Assembly: GCA_014860445.1 (NCBI GenBank) | Contig: JACZJT010000069.1 | Coordinates: 1-64,000, forward strand | Direction: 5' to 3' | Source: Burkholderiales bacterium | Lineage (GTDB): Bacteria; Pseudomonadota; Gammaproteobacteria; Burkholderiales; SG8-39 | Length of the DNA: 64,000 nucleotides | Shown: piece after piece, positions 60,250 through 64,000 of the stretch | How positions within the stretch are numbered: the stretch's first letter is position 1 | Layout: every line of letters starts with the position of its first letter | Made by a program: the position numbers and the translations under genes | Notes under the pieces: model-generated | What the model was told of the DNA's origin: nothing | Database searches by the model: none | The model's input: the letters and a program-made list of their open reading frames with translations, nothing else

Positions 60250-60546
60250 ATGGCAAAGGGATATGCAGTCTTTACCGAAACTATCGGAGACCAAGCTCGG
60301 TACGAAGGCTATGTGAGTAGAGCGGTTGCGACGATCACCAATGCGGGAGGAAAGATCATCGTTGTCGATGACAACGTGTCCGTGCTCGAAGGTCAATGGC
60401 ACGGAACACGCACCGTCGTGCTTGAATTCGATTCCGTGAGTGCTGCCCAGGCCTGGTACAACTCAAACGACTACCAAGCCATCATCAAGGAACGGCACGC
60501 CTCCGCAGAGGCAAACGCGGTACTTCTCAAAGGTGTTGGGGAATAA
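60250..60546 (+). CDS. cassette C10: DUF1330 family protein
   Basis: The product is 98 residues from the ATG at 60250 (GAGAGGAG upstream). DUF1330 features are KGYAVFTETIGDQARYEGYVSR, GGKIIVVDD and VVLEFDSVSAAQAWYNSNDYQAI. These small dimeric alpha/beta proteins have no established function. Confidence 0.92.
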   Translation: MAKGYAVFTETIGDQARYEGYVSRAVATITNAGGKIIVVDDNVSVLEGQWHGTRTVVLEFDSVSAAQAWYNSNDYQAIIKERHASAEANAVLLKGVGE

Positions 60547-60558
60547 AGACCGTGCGCG

Positions 60559-60628
60559 GCACAACCAGGCGCTCCACTCTGACGGGCCTCGCGATGCTGC
60601 GGCCCGCAGGTGAGCGCGGGCGTCATGT
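60559..60628 (+). repeat. attC site of cassette C10, with mutated core
   Basis: It starts GCACAAC. The right core, deduced from the C11 attC start (AGCACATAAC), should read GTTATGTGCT but is GTCATGTGCT at 60622-60631. The T-to-C change falls in the invariant GTT triplet. Arms GGCGCTCCACT and AGGTGAGCGC remain. Cassettes C10 and C11 may therefore no longer separate. Confidence 0.75.
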
Positions 60629-60649
60629 GCTACTCCAAATAGGAAAAGT

Positions 60650-61339
60650 GTGAAGAAGGTCTGTATCGTCGGCGCGTCCGGGAAACTCGGGCAATACATG
60701 GTGCAGCATGCATTGGACCGTGGCTACGAGGTAGTTGGTGTTTGTCGAGAACGCAGTGTTGGCAAGCTTGACCGGTTCAAGGGGCGTATCACCATCTTTC
60801 CCGGTGCGACAAACGACCGCCAAGTCATAAGAAAGGCGGTCGAAGGGTGCGACGGAGTGCTTACTGTGCTGGTGCCCTGGGGGGTGCAACAGTACTCGTC
60901 GGGAACGGCACAAGCAGTACTGGACCACGCCCGCCAGGACGCTCGCCTCATCTTCTCCTGCGGCTGGCACATTACGCGGGACGGCCAAGACGTGTACTCA
61001 CGGACCTTCAAGACGCTGATCGCCGCTTTTGGCTGGCTGGCTCGGCTGCTTCGCTTCGCAGAGCTCGACGACCAAGTGGAAGCTTGCAGACGGATTTTCG
61101 CGAGCAAGAGCCGGTGGACCGTCGTGCGCGGGAGCGACCTCGAAGAAGGGGAAAGCCAAGGCCTGCCCGTATGGAGCAGGCATGTAGGCGACCGTGTTCT
61201 GGCGAGCAATCTCACGCGCCGAGTGGACTTTGCCCTTTTCATGGTCGAGGCCCTTGAGGACGACGAGCTCATCCACGAGGCTCCCGCCATAGTCGGCTGC
61301 CGAACGCCCTCGGCGCTCGCAATCAAGATGGGACGCTAG
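60650..61339 (+). CDS. cassette C11: NAD(P)-binding atypical short-chain dehydrogenase-like protein
   Basis: The product is 229 residues from a GTG at 60650 (AGGAAA upstream). The Rossmann motif is VCIVGASGKLGQYMVQHAL. Other features are GRITIFPGATNDRQVIRKAVEGCDGVLTVLVPWG and TVVRGSDLEEGES. It resembles NmrA/HTATIP2-like proteins that may bind rather than convert the dinucleotide. The substrate is unknown. Confidence 0.85.
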   Translation: MKKVCIVGASGKLGQYMVQHALDRGYEVVGVCRERSVGKLDRFKGRITIFPGATNDRQVIRKAVEGCDGVLTVLVPWGVQQYSSGTAQAVLDHARQDARLIFSCGWHITRDGQDVYSRTFKTLIAAFGWLARLLRFAELDDQVEACRRIFASKSRWTVVRGSDLEEGESQGLPVWSRHVGDRVLASNLTRRVDFALFMVEALEDDELIHEAPAIVGCRTPSALAIKMGR

Positions 61340-61367
61340 AGATTGAGACGCCACATTCTGAAGAAGC

Positions 61368-61446
61368 ACATAACCGGCTGTTGCACCCGATCCTCGGGAG
61401 CGGCGCTTCGCGCCGCCCCTCGGCCTGGTGAACGGCGACGTTAGGC
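61368..61446 (+). repeat. attC site of cassette C11
   Basis: It runs from ACATAAC to GTTAGGC. AGCACAT pairs with ATGTGCT at the C11 start. The centre GGAGCGGCGCTTCGCGCCGC is a clear stem. Length is 79 bp. Confidence 0.87.
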
Positions 61447-61462
61447 CCACGGAACCGCGCAC

Positions 61463-61882
61463 ATGTTTACACTCGCACCGTCGCTCGTTGCAGCGAGCGC
61501 AGCCATCATCCTGCTGCTTGGCCTCGTCCATCTTCTGTTCACGTTTCGAGGTCCGAAGCTGCATCCCCGGGACGCCGCGCTCGAAAAAAGAATGACGGAG
61601 GTCTCGCCCGTCCTCACGCGCGAAACAACGATGTGGAAAGCCTGGGTTGGCTTCAATGCGAGTCACAGCTATGGCGCGATCCTTTTCGGTCTGGTCTACG
61701 GATACTTGGCGCTCGCACACAGCGCGTTCCTCTTTCAGTCGCCATTTCTCCTTCTTGCGGGACTGTTCTTTCTCGCAGGCTATGCCTTCTTGGGCAAGGT
61801 CTATTGGTTCAGCGTTCCCTTTCGTGGCATTGTATTGTCGACTGCGTTGTATGTTGCCGCGCTTTTCATCGGGTGGGCCTAA
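61463..61882 (+). CDS. cassette C12: four-helix membrane protein of unknown function
   Basis: The product is 139 residues with four hydrophobic helices (about 7-27, 70-90, 93-110 and 118-137). A conserved-looking FRGPKLHPRDAALEKRM loop and WKAWVGFNASHSYGAILFG lie between. I do not recognise a named family with certainty. The stop codon TAA belongs to the following attC. Confidence 0.82.
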   Translation: MFTLAPSLVAASAAIILLLGLVHLLFTFRGPKLHPRDAALEKRMTEVSPVLTRETTMWKAWVGFNASHSYGAILFGLVYGYLALAHSAFLFQSPFLLLAGLFFLAGYAFLGKVYWFSVPFRGIVLSTALYVAALFIGWA

Positions 61883-61948
61883 CATGGCGCTCCAGTCGAC
61901 GTGCTACGGTCTGCGGCTTTCGCACGCTGCTAAGCTCAAACGTTAGCC
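61877..61948 (+). repeat. attC site of cassette C12
   Basis: It runs from GCCTAAC to GTTAGCC. GTGGGCCTAAC pairs with the C12 start. Length is 72 bp. This is a divergent body type with a TCCAGTCGACGTGCTACGGT arm. Confidence 0.85.
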
Positions 61949-61970
61949 GCCCTCGAACGGAGAAGAAGAC

Positions 61971-62063
61971 ATGGACCGATTGCGTTTCGTTATCCGCGTC
62001 ACGATGATGCGAGCGGCAGTCGGCTCCCGGGTGGTCAACCGGGCTTCTCGGGGCGATGCCTGA
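61971..62063 (+). CDS. cassette C13: 30-codon leader ORF
   Basis: The frame begins ATG at 61971 with GGAGAAGAAG upstream, encodes MDRLRFVIRVTMMRAAVGSR plus ten more residues, and stops with TGA at 62061-62063. That stop overlaps the start codon of the next gene as TGATG. This is a coupling arrangement: ribosomes finishing the short frame could restart on the main gene. The peptide itself has no recognised function. Confidence 0.45.
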   Translation: MDRLRFVIRVTMMRAAVGSRVVNRASRGDA

Positions 62064-62800
62064 TGTCGCGCCGCGTGCTGCTGTCCTGGAGTTCGGGCAA
62101 AGACAGCGCCTGGACTTTGCACATGCTCCGAAAGGATCCGGACGTCGAGGTCGTCGGCCTCCTGACGACCGTCAATACCACCCACGGGCGAGTCGCGATG
62201 CACTCGACTCGCCTTGCAATCCTCGAGGCGCAGGCACGCAGCGTCGGGCTCCCGCTCCACGTCATCCCCCTCCCATGGCCCTGCGCCAACGAAGTGTACG
62301 AGCACGAGATGCGTCGGGCGATCGAAGACGGGCTCGAGAGGGGTGCAACGCACGTCGCCTTCGGAGACCTGTTCCTTGAGGACATCCGCGCCTATCGGAT
62401 CAAGCAGCTCGAAGGCTCCGGCCTCAAGCCGCTCTTCCCGATCTGGCACGAGCCGACCGAGGCGCTCGCGCGGCGCATGGTCAACGCCGGCGTCGAGGCG
62501 GTCCTTACGTGCGTCGATCCTAAGAAGCTCTCGCCGTCGTTCGCCGGTCGTAAGTTTGACCACGAATTCCTCGACGAACTGCCGGAAGGCGTCGATCCGT
62601 GCGGCGAGAACGGTGAGTTCCACACGTGCGTCCTCGCCGGGCCGATGTTCAGCGAGCGTCTGCGCGCGGCGCCGGGCGAGGTTGTGGAGCGCGACGGGTT
62701 CTACTTCGCCGATCTAACGTGGGGTCCGGCAGTGGGCGACGTGCAAGAGGCGGCTAACAACAGCATGCAGCGGACGCCGCGCACAGCGCGGCGCTGCTGA
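62063..62800 (+). CDS. cassette C13: PP-loop ATPase of the DUF71/diphthine-ammonia-ligase type
   Basis: The product is 245 residues. The ATP pyrophosphatase loop is LLSWSSGKDSAWTLHML at the N-terminus. ATHVAFGDLFLEDIRAYR and GENGEFHTCVLAGPMF are typical of the DUF71 family, whose eukaryotic member makes the diphthamide amide. The bacterial role is unknown. The last 17 or so residues (from NNSMQRTPRTARRC) are encoded by the attC itself, with the stop inside it. Confidence 0.9.
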   Translation: MSRRVLLSWSSGKDSAWTLHMLRKDPDVEVVGLLTTVNTTHGRVAMHSTRLAILEAQARSVGLPLHVIPLPWPCANEVYEHEMRRAIEDGLERGATHVAFGDLFLEDIRAYRIKQLEGSGLKPLFPIWHEPTEALARRMVNAGVEAVLTCVDPKKLSPSFAGRKFDHEFLDELPEGVDPCGENGEFHTCVLAGPMFSERLRAAPGEVVERDGFYFADLTWGPAVGDVQEAANNSMQRTPRTARRC

Positions 62801-62815
62801 TGCCTGACGTTAGGC
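62752..62815 (+). repeat. attC site of cassette C13
   Basis: It runs from GGCTAAC to GTTAGGC. GGCGGCTAAC pairs with the C13 start. The centre CGCGCACAGCGCGGCGCTGC is a strong stem. Length is 64 bp, and the C13 gene stops inside it. Confidence 0.88.
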
Positions 62816-62822
62816 GTCGCCA

Positions 62823-63368
62823 ATGCCAAAGTTCGTAGCCCTGTTGCGTGGCATTAATATCGGCAAGGCCAAGCGGATTCCAATGGCCGATCTACGAGCC
62901 TTACTGGTTGAACTGGGGTATACGGACGTAGCTACGCTCCTGAATAGCGGGAACGCCGTGTTTCGAGCACCCAAGGGAACGCAGGCCCAGCATGCGGAAA
63001 ACATAGCCACGGCAATATTGGCAAAACTAAAGATTGAAGTTCCGGTCATCGTCAAGTCAGCGAAAGAGCTGTTGGCCATCGTCAGTGAGAACCGGTTGGC
63101 CGAGAAGGCAACGAATCATTCCCACCTCTTGGTCGTTTTCGCACAAAATAACGTTGCGCTGTCCGGGCTTGGCGTAGTCGAGTCTTTGGTCGCGCCGCCC
63201 GAGCAATTCTTGGCAGGCAAGAATGCCGCGTACTTGCACTGCGCAACCGGCATTCTGGAAAGCAAAGCCGGTGAAGCGTTACTCGGCAAATCCGGCAAGC
63301 TAGTCACCACAAGAAACTGGGCAACCGTTCTTAAGTTGCAGGCGTTGGCGGGTGAACCCGATGCCTAA
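62823..63368 (+). CDS. cassette C14: DUF1697 family protein
   Basis: The product is 181 residues. DUF1697 features are FVALLRGINIGKAKRIPMADLR, LLNSGNAVFRAP and a C-terminal TTRNWATVLKLQALA. The family is found in many bacteria and often near mobile elements, with no known function. Its stop TAA is within the following attC. It is the last cassette before the resident uvrA. Confidence 0.93.
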   Translation: MPKFVALLRGINIGKAKRIPMADLRALLVELGYTDVATLLNSGNAVFRAPKGTQAQHAENIATAILAKLKIEVPVIVKSAKELLAIVSENRLAEKATNHSHLLVVFAQNNVALSGLGVVESLVAPPEQFLAGKNAAYLHCATGILESKAGEALLGKSGKLVTTRNWATVLKLQALAGEPDA

Positions 63369-63422
63369 CCCATCCATCAAGCGGGACGCGCTACCACGCG
63401 CCCCTTATGTCAACCGTTGGAC
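63363..63422 (+). repeat. attC site of cassette C14
   Basis: It runs from GCCTAAC to GTTGGAC at 63416-63422. GCCTAAC pairs with the C14 start core. Length is 60 bp. It marks the distal end of the array, 57 bp before the uvrA stop. Confidence 0.85.
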
Positions 63423-63479
63423 TAGCGTACTTCGTCGGCAATCGCGGCCGGTCACATTCCCGCCGCGCGGCGGCCCTGC

Positions 63480-64000
63480 TCACGCCGCCTGCTTCTTCCC
63501 TAAGACGTGCTTGAGATAGCGCCCGGTGTAGCTCGCCGGATTCTCGGCCACGTCCTCGGGCGTGCCCTGGGCGATGATCTGCCCGCCGCCGTCGCCGCCC
63601 TCGGGGCCGAGGTCGATGACCCAGTCTGCGGTCTTGATGACGTCGAGATTGTGCTCGATCACCACCACGCTGTTGCCGTGGTCGCGCAGGCGGTGCAGCA
63701 CGTGCAGCAGCAGGTCGATGTCCTGAAAGTGCAGGCCGGTGGTGGGTTCGTCCAGAATGTAGAGCGTGCGCCCGGTGTCGCGCTTGGACAATTCCAGCGA
63801 CAGCTTGACGCGCTGCGCTTCGCCGCCCGATAACGTGGTCGCCGACTGGCCGAGCTCGACGTAGCCCAGTCCGACCTCGAGCAGGGTCTGCAACTTGCGC
63901 GACACGATGGGCACGGCGTTGAAGAATTCGTGCGCCTGTTCCACGGTGAATTTCAACACTTCGTGGATGTTCTTGCCCTTGTACTGGATCTCCAGCGTTT
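63480..64000 (-). CDS. uvrA: excinuclease ABC subunit A, 3' part (runs off the window)
   Basis: The visible 173 codons are the C-terminal part of UvrA, the damage-recognition ATPase of nucleotide excision repair. Features are [20 protein letters not shown], the ABC signature [15 protein letters not shown], Walker [12 protein letters not shown], and [21 protein letters not shown]. The start lies beyond 64000. The product ends LGKKQAA, while the decayed copy at 52584 ends LGKKKAA. The integron lies directly downstream of it. Confidence 0.97.
   Translation of the reverse strand, partial: TLEIQYKGKNIHEVLKFTVEQAHEFFNAVPIVSRKLQTLLEVGLGYVELGQSATTLSGGEAQRVKLSLELSKRDTGRTLYILDEPTTGLHFQDIDLLLHVLHRLRDHGNSVVVIEHNLDVIKTADWVIDLGPEGGDGGGQIIAQGTPEDVAENPASYTGRYLKHVLGKKQAA

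Larger units (their letters stand above)
52781..63422. mobile_element. chromosomal integron with 14 gene cassettes
   Basis: The element comprises intI (minus), an attI-like region and cassettes C1-C14 (plus), with junctions at G^TT of cores at 53977, 54735, 55452, 56195, 57249, 57888, 58300, 58800, 59525, 60204, 60622, 61440, 61942, 62809 and 63416. For most cassettes the first 7-13 bp are the exact reverse complement of the start of the attC at their other end (13 bp for C3 and C6, 12 for C4 and C5), as expected for single excisable circles. All cassette genes point the same way. Confidence 0.93.

Noticed and set aside
63461-63474. Short GC palindrome after the uvrA stop as a terminator
   Set aside because: The CCGCCGCGCGGCGG stretch has no loop and no T-run; support is too weak.
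1-64000. tRNA genes, rRNA genes and CRISPR arrays
   Set aside because: No cloverleaf-type T-loop sequence, rRNA-like stretch or regularly spaced identical repeats were seen by reading; a covariance-model scan would settle small RNAs.

Overview
The window is high-GC chromosomal DNA with the content of a metabolically versatile betaproteobacterium, most likely Burkholderiales-like. The basis is the Bug-type tripartite tricarboxylate transporter, the TAXI-TRAP transporter, the CaiB-type CoA-transferase, the xanthine-dehydrogenase-family operon and the overall codon style. The assignment is inference; no rRNA or other phylogenetic marker is present. No tRNA, rRNA, CRISPR array or complete insertion sequence was seen.

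Layout: 0-7.6 kb holds a REP-like repeat, a secreted TPR protein, acetoacetyl-CoA synthetase, and a three-gene minus-strand set (hydrolase, diiron protein, DUF2917 protein) facing an AraC-type regulator. 7.6-15.6 kb is bracketed by two inverted copies of one 32-bp sequence. It carries a sulfur/PLP cluster (DsrE-like protein, group II decarboxylase, cysteine synthase-glutaredoxin fusion, membrane protein, methyltransferase, VTT membrane protein) next to a winged-helix/TPR regulator. 15.6-18.1 kb has an epimerase, a MAPEG protein, a scrap of an acetoacetyl-CoA synthetase gene, and an XRE regulator coupled to a DUF123 nuclease-like gene. 18.3-29.7 kb is a minus-strand catabolic operon: GntR regulator, family III CoA-transferase, a four-polypeptide biotin-dependent acyl-CoA carboxylase, TAXI solute-binding protein, fused TRAP permease, then an MFS transporter. 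30-36 kb has an ArsR/ArsP-type metal module ending in an ATP-grasp-like gene, a DUF4395 protein, a secreted propeller-like protein and a VKOR-thioredoxin-like fusion. 36-46 kb is a second catabolic block: HpcH/HpaI aldolase; a six-gene operon for a molybdenum hydroxylase, a MoaD/ThiS-like protein and a split TPP decarboxylase; and a divergent tricarboxylate transporter. 46-52.5 kb has two GNAT acetyltransferases, a nitrilase-superfamily hydrolase, a Tat-exported caspase-like protein with a FecR-like neighbour, a short-chain oxidoreductase and a GST.

52.6-63.5 kb is the highlight: an integron. It has an integron-type tyrosine recombinase on the minus strand, an attI-like region, and 14 consecutive gene cassettes on the plus strand. 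Cassette boundaries were placed by the match between the first bases of each cassette and the start of its own attC. The cassettes encode mostly unknown or small-molecule-type proteins plus two toxin-antitoxin pairs, one with a toxin cut short by a stop codon. The array is bracketed by uvrA sequence in the same orientation: the resident uvrA 3' end on the right, and a decayed, internally deleted uvrA 3' end abutting intI on the left. This suggests the integron arrived by, or with, recombination in uvrA.
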